A stretch of 64,000 bases of DNA from Kosakonia sp. SMBL-WEM22 (GCF_014490785.1 NZ_CP051488.1:3906001-3970000), one strand, 5' to 3'; numbered from the stretch's first letter, positions 33,627-42,550 are shown. Numbers and translations are program-made. The notes: generated by a model from the sequence alone, not told the origin.

Positions 33627-35069
33627 ATGGCTAAGAACTATGCGGCGCTTGCCCACTCGGTGGTAGATGCGCTGGGCGGTGTCGATAACATTGCCGCCGT
33701 AACGCACTGCATGACGCGCCTGCGCTTCGTGGTGAAAGATGAAACGCGCATCGATAGCACCACGCTGAAAAGCATCAGCGGCGTGATGGGCGTGGTACGC
33801 AACGACAACCAGTGCCAGGTGATTATCGGTAACACGGTTTCGCAGGCGTTTCGTGAAGTGGTGAGCCTGCTGCCGCAGGATATGCAGCCCGCCGAGACGC
33901 AGACCAAACAAAAACTCACCCTGCGCCGCATCGGCGCGGGCATTCTCGATGCGCTAATTGGCACCATGTCACCGCTCATCCCGGCGATTATCGGCGGGTC
34001 GATGGTCAAACTGCTGGCGATGGTGCTGGAGATGTCCGGTGCGCTGCCCAAAGGCTCCTCCACCCTGACGATCCTGACGGTGATTGGCGACGGGGCCTTC
34101 TTCTTCCTGCCGCTGATGGTCGCTGCCTCGGCGGCGGTAAAATTTAAAACCAATATGTCGCTGGCGATCGCCATTGCCGGTGTGCTGGTGCACCCGAGCT
34201 TTATTGAACTGATGGCGAAAGCGGCGCAGGGCGAGCACGTTGAGTTCGCGCTGATCCCGGTGACCGCGGTGAAATATACCTACACGGTGATCCCGGCGCT
34301 GGTGATGACCTGGTGCCTCTCCTACATTGAACGCTGGGTCGATCGCATCACCCCGGCGGTGACGAAAAACTTCCTCAAGCCGATGCTGATTGTGCTGATT
34401 GCCGCGCCGCTGGCGATTGTGCTGATTGGCCCGCTCGGGATCTGGATCGGTAGTGCCATCTCCGCGCTGGTCTACACCATTCACGGCTATCTCGGCTGGC
34501 TCTCCGTTGCCATTATGGGCGCGCTGTGGCCGCTGCTGGTAATGACCGGTATGCACCGCGTCTTTACGCCCACTATCATTCAGACCATTGCCGAAACGGG
34601 TAAAGAGGGAATGGTAATGCCGTCGGAAATCGGCGCGAACCTCTCCCTTGGCGGCTCGTCGCTGGCGGTGGCATGGAAAACGAAAAACCCGGAGCTGCGC
34701 CAAACGGCGATGGCGGCGGCGGCCTCGGCGATCCTCGCCGGGATCTCCGAACCGGCGCTCTACGGCGTGGCGGTTCGCCTGAAACGCCCGCTGATCGCCA
34801 GCCTCATTAGCGGCTTTATCTGCGGCGCGGTGGCCGGTATCGCCGGGCTTGCCAGCCACTCGATGGCGGCACCGGGATTATTTACCAGCGTGCAGTTCTT
34901 CGATCCGGCAAACCCGATGACCATTGTCTGGGTGTTCGGCGTGATGGCGCTGGCGGTAGTGCTGTCGTTCGTGCTGACGCTGCTGCTCGGCTTTGAGGAT
35001 ATCCCGGTCGAAGCGGAGAAAAACGCACCGACGGCACAGCCGGTAAATGTTAAAGAAGCACAAGCCTGA
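33627..35069 (+). CDS. ascF: Beta-glucoside PTS EIIBC component AscF
   Basis: 480 residues. EIIB domain with phosphocysteine in AVTHCMTRLRFVVKD (Cys about 28), followed by a ten-helix EIIC domain (GISEPALYGVAVRLKRPLI near residue 370). No EIIA domain, so it depends on EIIA-Glc, as in E. coli. Transports and phosphorylates arbutin, salicin and cellobiose-type sugars. AscB follows after 20 bp. Confidence 0.94.
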   Translation: MAKNYAALAHSVVDALGGVDNIAAVTHCMTRLRFVVKDETRIDSTTLKSISGVMGVVRNDNQCQVIIGNTVSQAFREVVSLLPQDMQPAETQTKQKLTLRRIGAGILDALIGTMSPLIPAIIGGSMVKLLAMVLEMSGALPKGSSTLTILTVIGDGAFFFLPLMVAASAAVKFKTNMSLAIAIAGVLVHPSFIELMAKAAQGEHVEFALIPVTAVKYTYTVIPALVMTWCLSYIERWVDRITPAVTKNFLKPMLIVLIAAPLAIVLIGPLGIWIGSAISALVYTIHGYLGWLSVAIMGALWPLLVMTGMHRVFTPTIIQTIAETGKEGMVMPSEIGANLSLGGSSLAVAWKTKNPELRQTAMAAAASAILAGISEPALYGVAVRLKRPLIASLISGFICGAVAGIAGLASHSMAAPGLFTSVQFFDPANPMTIVWVFGVMALAVVLSFVLTLLLGFEDIPVEAEKNAPTAQPVNVKEAQA

Positions 35070-35089
35070 TTAATAGAGCGAGGTAACGC

Positions 35090-36514
35090 ATGGCTGTTTT
35101 TCCGCAAGGATTTTTATGGGGCGGCGCACTGGCCGCCAACCAGTCGGAAGGGGGATATCTGGAGGGCGGCAAAGGGCTGACCACCGTCGATATGATCCCG
35201 CACGGCGCCAACCGTCTGGCGGTAAAACTCGGGCAGGAGAAGCGTTTTACCCTGCGCGACGATGAGTACTACCCCAGCCATGAGGCGATCGATTTTTACC
35301 ATCGCTACAAAGAGGATATCGCCCTGATGGCGGAGATGGGCTTTACGGTGTTCCGCACCTCGATTGCCTGGAGCCGTCTCTACCCGAAAGGTGACGAATT
35401 AACACCCAATGAAGAGGGGATCGCCTTCTATCGCGCAGTGTTTGCCGAGTGCAAAAAGTACAATATCGAACCGCTGGTGACGCTGTGCCACTTCGATGTG
35501 CCAATGCACCTGGTGACGGAGTATGGCTCCTGGCGCAACCGCAAAATGGTGGAGTTTTTCACCCGCTATGCGCGCACCTGTTTTGAAGCCTTCGACGGGC
35601 TGGTGAAGTACTGGCTCACCTTTAACGAAATCAACATTATGCTGCACAGCCCCTTCTCCGGGGCCGGGCTGGTGTTTGAAGCGGGTGAGAATCAGGATCA
35701 GGTGAAGTACCAGGCCGCGCACCATGAGCTGATTGCCAGCGCGCTGGCGACCAAAATCGCCCATGAGGTGAACCCGCAAAACCAGGTGGGCTGTATGCTG
35801 GCGGGCGGTAACTTCTACCCCTACTCCTGCAAACCGGCCGATGTCTGGACGGCGCTGGAGAAGGATCGCGAAAACCTCTTCTTTATCGATGTGCAGGCGC
35901 GCGGCAGCTACCCGGCCTACTCCGCCCGCGTATTCCGTGAGAAAGGGGTGCAGATTGTTAAAGAAGATGGCGATGACGACATTCTGAAAAACACCGTCGA
36001 TTTTGTCTCCTTTAGCTACTACGCCTCGCGCTGCGCCTCGGCAGAGATGAACGCCGCCAACACCAGCGCAGCGAATATCGTCAAATCTCTGCGCAACCCG
36101 CATGTTGAGGTGAGCGAATGGGGCTGGGGCATCGATCCGCTTGGCCTGCGCATCACCATGAACATGATGTATGACCGCTATCAGAAGCCGCTCTTTTTGG
36201 TGGAGAACGGGCTGGGGGCGAAAGATGAGGTCGATGCCAACGGCGAGATCCATGACGATTACCGCATCAGCTACCTGCGCGAGCATATCCGCGCAATGGG
36301 CGACGCGATTGAAGATGGTATTCCGGTGATGGGTTACACCAGCTGGGGCTGCATCGATCTGGTGGCAGCCTCCACCGGCGAGATGAGCAAACGCTACGGC
36401 TTTGTCTATGTCGACCGCGACGACCAGGGCAACGGCACGCTGGCACGGAGCCGCAAGAAATCCTTCTGGTGGTATAAGAAGGTGATCGCCAGCAACGGCG
36501 CGGATCTCGACTGA
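35090..36514 (+). CDS. ascB: 6-phospho-beta-glucosidase AscB
   Basis: Glycoside hydrolase family 1 enzyme, 474 residues as in E. coli, hydrolysing the phosphorylated beta-glucosides imported by AscF. Acid/base Glu in WLTFNEINIM near residue 180 and nucleophile Glu in LFLVENGLGAKD near 370. N-terminal FLWGGALAANQSEGG is the sugar-binding Gln motif. GAGGTAACGC precedes the ATG. Followed by a strong hairpin. Confidence 0.97.
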   Translation: MAVFPQGFLWGGALAANQSEGGYLEGGKGLTTVDMIPHGANRLAVKLGQEKRFTLRDDEYYPSHEAIDFYHRYKEDIALMAEMGFTVFRTSIAWSRLYPKGDELTPNEEGIAFYRAVFAECKKYNIEPLVTLCHFDVPMHLVTEYGSWRNRKMVEFFTRYARTCFEAFDGLVKYWLTFNEINIMLHSPFSGAGLVFEAGENQDQVKYQAAHHELIASALATKIAHEVNPQNQVGCMLAGGNFYPYSCKPADVWTALEKDRENLFFIDVQARGSYPAYSARVFREKGVQIVKEDGDDDILKNTVDFVSFSYYASRCASAEMNAANTSAANIVKSLRNPHVEVSEWGWGIDPLGLRITMNMMYDRYQKPLFLVENGLGAKDEVDANGEIHDDYRISYLREHIRAMGDAIEDGIPVMGYTSWGCIDLVAASTGEMSKRYGFVYVDRDDQGNGTLARSRKKSFWWYKKVIASNGADLD

Positions 36515-36520
36515 TCCTGG

Positions 36521-36550
36521 CGGCAGCGAAGAGGCTCGTTTTCGCTGCCG
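36521..36550 (+). terminator. ascFB terminator-like hairpin
   Basis: A perfect 10-bp stem CGGCAGCGAA/TTCGCTGCCG with a 10-nt loop, starting 7 bp after the ascB stop and followed by CTTTACTT. Confidence 0.65.
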
Positions 36551-36650
36551 CTTTACTTCACATATTCCTGGTTTTTCTGCCCGTAACGTGACAACGCTCA
36601 CATCTATGCCAGGCTTAAACACGTGTCTATATAACGTTTAAGGAGCAAGC

Positions 36651-37544
36651 ATGGCAGAGCAAAACACTAAACGACCTTTAGCGCCGCACTACCCGACCCC
36701 TCCTTTTGCCGAGCAACCGCAAACGCCGCCTGGCCTTGCCAGCAAGATGATCCCGGTACCGGATCATGGCGAAACCAGCTATCGCGGTTCGGGCCGTTTG
36801 ACCGGACGTAAAGCGCTGATCACCGGAGGCGACTCGGGTATCGGGCGCGCTGTCGCTATCGCCTATGCCCGCGAAGGGGCTGACGTGGCGATTAACTATC
36901 TGCCGGAAGAGGAGTCCGACGCGGCAGAAGTGATCAAACTGATTGAAGCAGAAGGGCGTAAAGCGATTGCCATTCCGGGCGATATCCGCTCCGAAGCCTT
37001 CTGCCAGCAGCTGGTGGAAGAGGCCGTGAAGGGCCTTGGTGGGCTGGATATTCTGGTGAACAACGCTGGTCGCCAGCAGTTCAACGAATCGATCCTGACC
37101 CTGTCGACGGAAGATTTCGACGCCACCTTTAAGACCAACGTCTACGCGATGTTCTGGATCACCAAAGCGGCGGTGAAGCACCTGCCGGAAGGGGCGAGCA
37201 TCATCAATACCTCTTCGGTGCAGGCTTATCAGCCAAGCCCGATCCTGCTTGATTACGCGCAGACTAAAGCGTCGATTGTTGCCTTTACCAAATCCCTGGC
37301 GCAGCAGCTGGGTGAGAAAGGCATTCGCGTTAATGCCGTGGCACCAGGTCCATACTGGACTCCGCTACAATCAAGTGGTGGCCAGCCGCAGGAAAAAGTG
37401 CAGCAGTTTGGTGCCAGCGCACCGCTCAAACGCCCGGGTCAGCCGGTTGAGATCGCGCCACTGTATGTCACGATGGCATCGCCGGAAAGCAGCTACAGCT
37501 CCGGCCAGGTGTGGTGCTCCGACGGGGGTACCGGTACGCTGTAA
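36651..37544 (+). CDS. SDR-family oxidoreductase (YghA / stress protein 39 type)
   Basis: 297 residues. Proline-rich N-terminal leader (residues 1-45), then a classical short-chain dehydrogenase fold: TGGDSGIGRAVAIAYAREGA with the nucleotide-binding glycines near residue 58, NNAGRQQF near 134, catalytic Ser in NTSSVQAY, Tyr-Lys in DYAQTKAS near 203-207, and C-terminal SGQVWCSDGGTGTL. Belongs to the group of E. coli YghA and Bacillus YdaD, aldehyde/alcohol oxidoreductases linked to stress. The substrate cannot be told. Followed after 87 bp by the GH15 gene, probably in one transcript. An AAGGAGCAAGC ribosome site precedes the ATG. Confidence 0.88.
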   Translation: MAEQNTKRPLAPHYPTPPFAEQPQTPPGLASKMIPVPDHGETSYRGSGRLTGRKALITGGDSGIGRAVAIAYAREGADVAINYLPEEESDAAEVIKLIEAEGRKAIAIPGDIRSEAFCQQLVEEAVKGLGGLDILVNNAGRQQFNESILTLSTEDFDATFKTNVYAMFWITKAAVKHLPEGASIINTSSVQAYQPSPILLDYAQTKASIVAFTKSLAQQLGEKGIRVNAVAPGPYWTPLQSSGGQPQEKVQQFGASAPLKRPGQPVEIAPLYVTMASPESSYSSGQVWCSDGGTGTL

Positions 37545-37568
37545 AGATTGTCGCAACCCTGCATCTTA

Positions 37569-37588
37569 TGGCCGCCGCCCGGCGGCCA
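37569..37588 (+). terminator. Hairpin between the SDR and GH15 genes
   Basis: A perfect 8-bp GC-rich stem TGGCCGCC/GGCGGCCA with a GCCC loop, 25 bp after the SDR stop. Pyrimidine-rich sequence follows, but no T-run, so it may attenuate rather than stop transcription into the GH15 gene. Confidence 0.45.
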
Positions 37589-37631
37589 CGTCTGATTCTT
37601 CCCCCCTTCTCTCTACAGGACACCACTGAAC

Positions 37632-39446
37632 GTGAAGAACGCGCAATACACCTCTCCCGTGAGGGAAAATGGCTTTGTTGAGGCGGGCGATTATGCGGCT
37701 ATCGGCGAGGGCCGATCCGTGGCGCTGATTGCGCCGGATGGCTCGATTGACTGGTGGTGCGCGCCTAATCTTGACTCTGCGCCGCTATTTGACCGCCTGC
37801 TCGACCCGGGTATCGGCGGTTTTTTTCAGCTTGAGCCGGATGCGCCTTACAGCGTGACGCGACGCTATCGCGATGACAGTAACGTGCTGGAAACCACCTT
37901 CACCACCGACGGCGGCAAGGTGTTGATTACCGAATCGATTAACAGCACGCTGGCGGGCCGCCTGCCGTGGAGCGAGCTGGCGCGGCGCATCGAAGGCCTT
38001 GAGGGAGAGGTGAAAATGAAGCTCTCACTGCGCTTCGGTACACGCGCGGAGAGTTGTTCGCCGTGGCTTAACGAAACCGCTCACGGCAACGTCTACCATA
38101 TCGCCGATCTGATGGCGATGCTGCGTACCAGCGAGGATGTGTCGATTACCGATGTTGATGATGAGCAGATCCACGGCACCTTTACGACCTCGCCTGAGAG
38201 CCGCACGCTGGTGGCACTGCTGGTGACGGAGAAGGAGCCGTTGGCGGTGCCGGATCTCGCAGCGATTGATGAGCGGATCGAGACCAGCCACACCGCGTGG
38301 GTCGACTGGTCGAAAAGCCTCAGCTATTGCGGAGAGTATGAGAATCATGTCGGGCGCTCGGCGCTGGCGCTGAAGTTTCTTTGGTACTCGCCGACCGGTG
38401 CCCTTGCCGCGGCAGCAACCACGTCGATCCCGGAGGGGGTTGGTAAAGAGAAAAATTATGACTACCGCTATGCCTGGGTGCGCGATGCCTGCCTGATCAT
38501 CAAAGCCTTCGCCTTTCTCGGCGCGCTGGAGGAGTGCAAAGCCGCCTTCTCCTGGTTATCGAAAACCATTATTCGCCACGGTGTGCGGCTCCACGCTTGC
38601 TATACGCTGGAGGGCGAAGCGGTGCCCGCCGAGACTTACCCGCCGCTGCGCGGTTACAAAGATTCGCGCCCGGTGCGCGTCGGTAATAACGCCCGCGATC
38701 AACTACAACTGAGTATGTATGGCGACATGCTGGCGACGGCGCAGCTGTTTGTTAACGCCGGGCATGTGCTGGATTTGCGTACCTCGCGGTTACTGGGCGA
38801 GCTGGCGAACTGCTGCGCCGATCACTGGCGGCAAAAGGATTGCGGCATCTGGGAACTGCCTGAGCACCAGCACTATACCCATTCAAAGATGGCCTGCTGG
38901 CTGGCGCTTGACCGCGCGGTGGAGATGGCGCGCGAGAAGCATATTGAGCCGACCTGGGTGGGCCGCTGGGAGCGAGAGCGCGACCGCATCCGCGACTGGG
39001 TGGAGGAGCACTGCTGGTCAGAGCGCAAGCAGGCCTATCTTTTTTATCCGGAAAGTGAGGATCGCCTCGACGCCTCGCTGGCGCTGGTGCACCGCTACGG
39101 CAACGGCGTTAACCGCCAGCGCATGTTATCCACCTACCGTGTGATCCGCGAAGAGTTGGGCGACGGCTGCGCCATGACCTACCGCTACAGTGGCGTTCAG
39201 GAGGAGGAGAACACCTTCGTTGCCTGTTCGTTCTGGCTGGCGGAGGCCTGGGCAGCAATGGGCGAGATCGACTGTGCCAAAACCGCGATGGAGGAGATCC
39301 TTGAGTGCATTTGCGATAAAGGCAACGTCGAAACCTTCAACGAGATGTTCGACGTGCGCACCGGAAAATGGAGCGGCAACCTGCCGCAGGGGTTGAGCCA
39401 TCTGGCGCTGATCTGCGCCGCGCAGGCGATAACCGAGCATTCGTGA
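37632..39446 (+). CDS. Glycoside hydrolase family 15 protein (glucoamylase/trehalase type)
   Basis: 604 residues, no signal peptide, so cytoplasmic. The N-terminal beta-sandwich region (YAAIGEGRSVALIAPDGSIDWWC) and the (alpha/alpha)6 barrel (NYDYRYAWVRDACLIIKAFAF near residue 275, GIWELPEHQHYTHSKMACW near 410, QEEENTFVACSFWLAEAWA near 522) are typical of GH15 proteins, whose members hydrolyse starch-type alpha-glucans or trehalose. Start codon is GTG at 37632 with AGGA 11 nt upstream. Not found at this site in E. coli. Linkage to a stress-type SDR hints at stationary-phase or osmotic stress, which is inference. Confidence 0.85.
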   Translation: MKNAQYTSPVRENGFVEAGDYAAIGEGRSVALIAPDGSIDWWCAPNLDSAPLFDRLLDPGIGGFFQLEPDAPYSVTRRYRDDSNVLETTFTTDGGKVLITESINSTLAGRLPWSELARRIEGLEGEVKMKLSLRFGTRAESCSPWLNETAHGNVYHIADLMAMLRTSEDVSITDVDDEQIHGTFTTSPESRTLVALLVTEKEPLAVPDLAAIDERIETSHTAWVDWSKSLSYCGEYENHVGRSALALKFLWYSPTGALAAAATTSIPEGVGKEKNYDYRYAWVRDACLIIKAFAFLGALEECKAAFSWLSKTIIRHGVRLHACYTLEGEAVPAETYPPLRGYKDSRPVRVGNNARDQLQLSMYGDMLATAQLFVNAGHVLDLRTSRLLGELANCCADHWRQKDCGIWELPEHQHYTHSKMACWLALDRAVEMAREKHIEPTWVGRWERERDRIRDWVEEHCWSERKQAYLFYPESEDRLDASLALVHRYGNGVNRQRMLSTYRVIREELGDGCAMTYRYSGVQEEENTFVACSFWLAEAWAAMGEIDCAKTAMEEILECICDKGNVETFNEMFDVRTGKWSGNLPQGLSHLALICAAQAITEHS

Positions 39447-39485
39447 GAGGTTGATGCGGTTTGTTTTACAAACGATTCAGGTTGC

Positions 39486-39564
39486 GTAGGCCTGATAAGC
39501 GCAGCGCCATCAGGCAGCAATCGGCTGCATTGCCGGATGGCGGCTAACGCCTTATCCGGCCTAC
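39486..39564. repeat. BIME left of the accessory islet
   Basis: 79 bp with two opposed REP sequences (GTAGGCCTGATAAGCGCAGC at the left edge, CCTTATCCGGCCTAC at the right). Nearly identical, in the same orientation, to 40901-40979. About 20 bp of similar sequence precede both copies. Confidence 0.9.
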
Positions 39565-39819
39565 ACACTACACACGCGACAACTTCGGGCGCGGATGGCC
39601 ACAACCGCGGATGTTCGAACTTGATTCAGACAGCACAGAAGCCGAAATTAATTATTTTATTCCGATACTTTGAGATTTTGACTCTGGCTTTAGCCCTTCA
39701 AACGATGATTATATTTCGGCGCCCCTGGAGGGTGATGAGAAATAAGACAAGAAAGCTTAAAGGCTTCTTAACAGTGGGAATATGACCTTTCACACTTTTT
39801 AAACCAAAGGTAATTGCTG
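39565..39819. other. Gene-poor spacer at the left of the islet
   Basis: 255 bp, AT-rich in its right part. A possible 20-codon reading frame begins at 39611 (MFELDSDSTEAEINYF...) and then stops; it might be a remnant of a longer gene. No promoter is clear before the lipoprotein gene. Confidence 0.3.
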
Positions 39820-40227
39820 ATGAAAAAAATGGTGCTAGTTGGCCTGTCAGTATTGTCACTTGCAGCCTGCCATCAGAACCCACAGCCTCCGCAGCTACGG
39901 GCTAAGGCTGTTGCTAATGCTGATAATGTTTGTGTTCTTGTTCAACCTGAAGGCGATGAAAAAGTGGCGATTGTTAAAATCGCAGAAGTCGGGGATCCGC
40001 AAAATGCGCTTGAAAAGTATGATATCAACGATACAGCGGCCAGCTCTGACACTTGCATGCCGACTTATGGCTATAAGTTTGAAAAAGGGCACTCCTATAA
40101 CTTCACCGTCTACCTCGACTCAGACGAAAAAAGAGAGAAAGCGATAATCCCCTCTTCACGCATATTCTCTGTAGGCTTTGCCGTTCGGGATAATAACGGT
40201 AATACAGAAATATTTAGCGATAACTGA
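39820..40227 (+). CDS. Lipoprotein resembling putative T6SS-immunity periplasmic lipoproteins
   Basis: 135 residues from ATG 39820 (AAAGG 9 nt upstream). The signal peptide ends LSLAAC, with lipidated Cys17. The mature domain (NADNVCVLVQPEGDEKVAIVKI; CMPTYGYKFEKGHSYNFTVYLD) is a small beta-rich fold with a likely Cys-Cys pair. It reminds me of a family named as putative type VI secretion immunity lipoproteins, but this rests on memory of pattern and no effector or T6SS gene is nearby. Base composition is lower in GC than its neighbours. It sits in an islet between two BIMEs and converges with the next gene. Confidence 0.6.
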   Translation: MKKMVLVGLSVLSLAACHQNPQPPQLRAKAVANADNVCVLVQPEGDEKVAIVKIAEVGDPQNALEKYDINDTAASSDTCMPTYGYKFEKGHSYNFTVYLDSDEKREKAIIPSSRIFSVGFAVRDNNGNTEIFSDN

Positions 40228-40230
40228 TTT

Positions 40231-40249
40231 TGAGCCCAGTGGCTGGGCT
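40231..40249. terminator. Bidirectional terminator between the two islet genes
   Basis: A 7-bp stem GAGCCCA/TGGGCTC with a GTGGC loop between convergent genes; plus-strand continuation is ATATTTATT. Confidence 0.65.
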
Positions 40250-40262
40250 CATATTTATTCTC

Positions 40263-40796
40263 TTACGGATAAATCGCCATCAGTACACTGCGTTTATCCC
40301 GCAAGAAGATATTGAAATCATCACTTAGCGCCGGATTTTTTGTTAATAAACGCTGCTTAACCGCCGGAAATTTATCGTCGTTGGTAAAAAACAGCGCCAT
40401 CAGATAATCCATATTTTCAATATGATTACTTTCCGATTCGCTGATTATACGTTGATAGCACGCATCCTCTTTTTTACCCAGACGCTCTTTGAGCAGGCAC
40501 TCTTGCAGCAATAATGATGGATTAGCGTTAGCTCTGTTAACAGGCTCAAGGTAAGTGAGCGATTTCTGATAGTCGTCTCTTGAAGCAAGCAGGCTGGTAT
40601 AACTGCGAATAACATTCACATTTTCAGGATTTTTGCGCGCGAGCTTGTCGAAATCCTCTAACACGGCAGGTTTATCCGCCTCCTGTGCCAGCGTGTACTT
40701 TTTCACCAGTTCAGAGGCTTGCTGTGTAGGCTCCGCTCTCGCGGGGGCGCTGAGAAAGATGATTACGAGCAATGTTGTCACGCCACTGATACGCAT
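40263..40796 (-). CDS. Exported protein with TPR-like helices, function unknown
   Basis: 177 residues with a signal peptide (MRISGVTTLLVIIFLSAPARA|EP). The rest is helical with TPR-like spacing (NPENVNVIRSYTSLLASRDD; YQKSLTYLEPVNRANANPS; LLLQECLLKERLGKKEDACY). Two cysteines are 18 residues apart. AAGGAGAGCGTA precedes the ATG. No family recognised. It shares the BIME-flanked islet with the lipoprotein gene and may be a partner, which is inference. Confidence 0.7.
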   Translation of the reverse strand: MRISGVTTLLVIIFLSAPARAEPTQQASELVKKYTLAQEADKPAVLEDFDKLARKNPENVNVIRSYTSLLASRDDYQKSLTYLEPVNRANANPSLLLQECLLKERLGKKEDACYQRIISESESNHIENMDYLMALFFTNDDKFPAVKQRLLTKNPALSDDFNIFLRDKRSVLMAIYP

Positions 40797-40900
40797 TACG
40801 CTCTCCTTGCTTTAAAACGAGACATAACCTTACTGTATATCGCTTTGCACACCAAAGAGAGGATTACGTCTTATCCAGCCTACATACGATTCGGGTTTGC

Positions 40901-40979
40901 GTAGGCCTGATAAGCGCAGCGCCATCAGGCAGCTATGGGCGCTAATGCCGGATGGCGGCTAACGCCCTATCCGGCCTAC
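40901..40979. repeat. BIME right of the accessory islet
   Basis: 79 bp, a direct-orientation near copy of 39486-39564; the differences are concentrated in the 12-bp centre between the two REPs. A partial REP end stands at about 40866-40883. Confidence 0.9.
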
Positions 40980-41023
40980 CAGATACCGTTGGTTATTTCA
41001 CAAGCGCATCGACACTTTTCCTC

Positions 41024-41719
41024 TCATCCTTGCACACCAAACACCCTGAATAGAGCGCTCTTTCCCTCTTCGGTAATCGTCACTTCGCGATAGCCCGGCG
41101 TGCGCTGTAACCAGCCGCGCTGTTCGAAAGCGATAAGCAGCGCAGCACCGGCATCGCCGCCGAGATGAAAGCGGCGTTCGCTCCAGTCCAGGCAGGCGCT
41201 ACAGGGTTTACGGCGGGTATGCGGGTCGAGCGCTACGCCGAGTTTTGCAAGCTCGCGCCTGCCGGTTTCGGTTACCGTATCACCCGCGTCGGTTATCCAC
41301 CCATCTCGCTGCATCACGCTGAAAATGCCAACGGCGATCTCACCGGCAAGGTGGTCGTAGCAGGTGCGCGCCCGGCGTAGCGCCAGCGGCGTGCGGGTGA
41401 CGGGCGATTTTGCGCCGCGCATCGACACCCCCATCATATTTTCCAGTAGCCCGGCGACATCGCTGCCCGCCAACCGGTAGTAGCGATGCCGCCCCTGCGA
41501 GACGCAGACCAGCAGCCCGCTATTTAGCAGTTTGGTTAAGTGCGCGCTGGCCGTCGACGCGGCGATATCAACCACCGCGCACAGCTCCGTTGCGGTCCAC
41601 GCCCGTCCATCCATCAGCGCGCAGAGCATCCGCGCGCGTGACGGTTCCGCCATGGCGCTGGCGATGGCAGCAAGAGCGCTCTCCAGCGCAGGCGGTGAAT
41701 TGTCGGCAGGTAAACTCAT
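41024..41719 (-). CDS. ArsR/SmtB-type transcriptional regulator
   Basis: 231 residues. N-terminal winged helix (AIASAMAEPSRARMLCALMD; ATELCAVVDIAASTASAHLTKL; GLLVCVSQGRHRYYRLAGSD) is of ArsR type. The long C-terminal half, with CSACLDWSERRFHLGGDAGAALL near residue 172, is found in a subgroup of larger ArsR proteins; the Cys pair may bind a metal or sense thiols. Its start overlaps the ACT gene stop by 4 bp, making it the last gene of a three-gene unit that it may regulate. Confidence 0.82.
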   Translation of the reverse strand: MSLPADNSPPALESALAAIASAMAEPSRARMLCALMDGRAWTATELCAVVDIAASTASAHLTKLLNSGLLVCVSQGRHRYYRLAGSDVAGLLENMMGVSMRGAKSPVTRTPLALRRARTCYDHLAGEIAVGIFSVMQRDGWITDAGDTVTETGRRELAKLGVALDPHTRRKPCSACLDWSERRFHLGGDAGAALLIAFEQRGWLQRTPGYREVTITEEGKSALFRVFGVQG

Positions 41720-42108
41720 GCTTTAGAAACGTCCCAATGTTGTGTCACCTCGTGCGCCAGTGGATCATTATCGGTGAGCAGGATCAAGCGATTATCGTGA
41801 TCGCTGTACTGCACCTCGATATTGATCCCCGCGTTTGCCAGCGCGCGCGCAATCTCACCCAGCTCGCCCGGCCTCTCCTGCTTCAGCTTGCGGATAAGCG
41901 GCTTTCTCACGCTCTGCAGCGTAAAGCCCGCGGCTTTCAGCACCTGCTCTGCGCGCTCCCCCTCTTCAACCAGAAAGTGAGCATGGCACTGCGCGTTGAC
42001 GGTAAACACCCCGCCGCCCTCCAGACCGACGCCATTGCGACCCAGCGTTTCGCCAAGCGCCGCCAGCGCACCGGGCGCGTTATCCAGCACCACGTGAAGA
42101 TCGTACAT
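41716..42108 (-). CDS. Tandem ACT-domain protein
   Basis: 130 residues. Two ACT-like beta-alpha-beta units: MYDLHVVLDNAPGALAALGETLG at the N-terminus and QERPGELGEIARALANAGINIEV near residue 75, each with the Pro-Gly turn before the first helix. Such proteins bind amino acids or similar small ligands. Ligand unknown. Lies 1 bp after the monooxygenase-like gene and overlaps the ArsR gene by 4 bp. Confidence 0.75.
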   Translation of the reverse strand: MYDLHVVLDNAPGALAALGETLGRNGVGLEGGGVFTVNAQCHAHFLVEEGERAEQVLKAAGFTLQSVRKPLIRKLKQERPGELGEIARALANAGINIEVQYSDHDNRLILLTDNDPLAHEVTQHWDVSKA

Positions 42109-42109
42109 A

Positions 42110-42424
42110 TCAGGCTCTCCTGTCGGTCGAGGTGTAGTCGCGAAATACCTGTGCGACGCGAATGCGGTAGAACGAAAAGATGGTGCGCTGCCCTTCTGCC
42201 TGCGCGGCCTGATGCAGGACGTTTTGCTTCCAGGCGATCACCGCCGCCTCATCGCGCCACCAGGAGAGGGACAAAATCTTCCCCTCCGTGCTCAGGCTCT
42301 GAAAGCGCTCAATGGTGATAAAGCCGTCAATCTCCGCCAGTTGCGGCTTCAGTTCTGCGGCAAGTTGCATATAGCGCGGCTGCTCGCCAGGCGCAATATC
42401 CGCTTCAAATAACACTGCGATCAT
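42110..42424 (-). CDS. Antibiotic-biosynthesis-monooxygenase (ABM) domain protein
   Basis: 104 residues with a ferredoxin-like dimeric alpha-beta barrel pattern: MIAVLFEADIAPGEQPRYMQ, then FITIERFQSLSTEGKILSLSWWRDEAAVIAWKQN. The SWWRDEAAV and following W are typical of the ABM/YdhR/HmoA fold. The role may be small-molecule oxygenation or binding. First gene of ABM-ACT-ArsR; GGAGTGACCT lies before the ATG. Confidence 0.78.
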   Translation of the reverse strand: MIAVLFEADIAPGEQPRYMQLAAELKPQLAEIDGFITIERFQSLSTEGKILSLSWWRDEAAVIAWKQNVLHQAAQAEGQRTIFSFYRIRVAQVFRDYTSTDRRA

Positions 42425-42550
42425 AGGTCACTCCCTCTACTGTTCCGTCTCGCCAGTGTTATGCAGCGCCCAACGCGATGCTTCGCCCGGCAACGAAATG
42501 TCGCTGCCCCCCCCCTCTTTTTTAGGAGTGATTCAGTTCGCACTTTTCCA

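Noticed and set aside
35399..36622. 407-codon minus-strand frame over ascB
   Set aside because: Shadow of ascB caused by codon bias; the ascB product is fully conserved.
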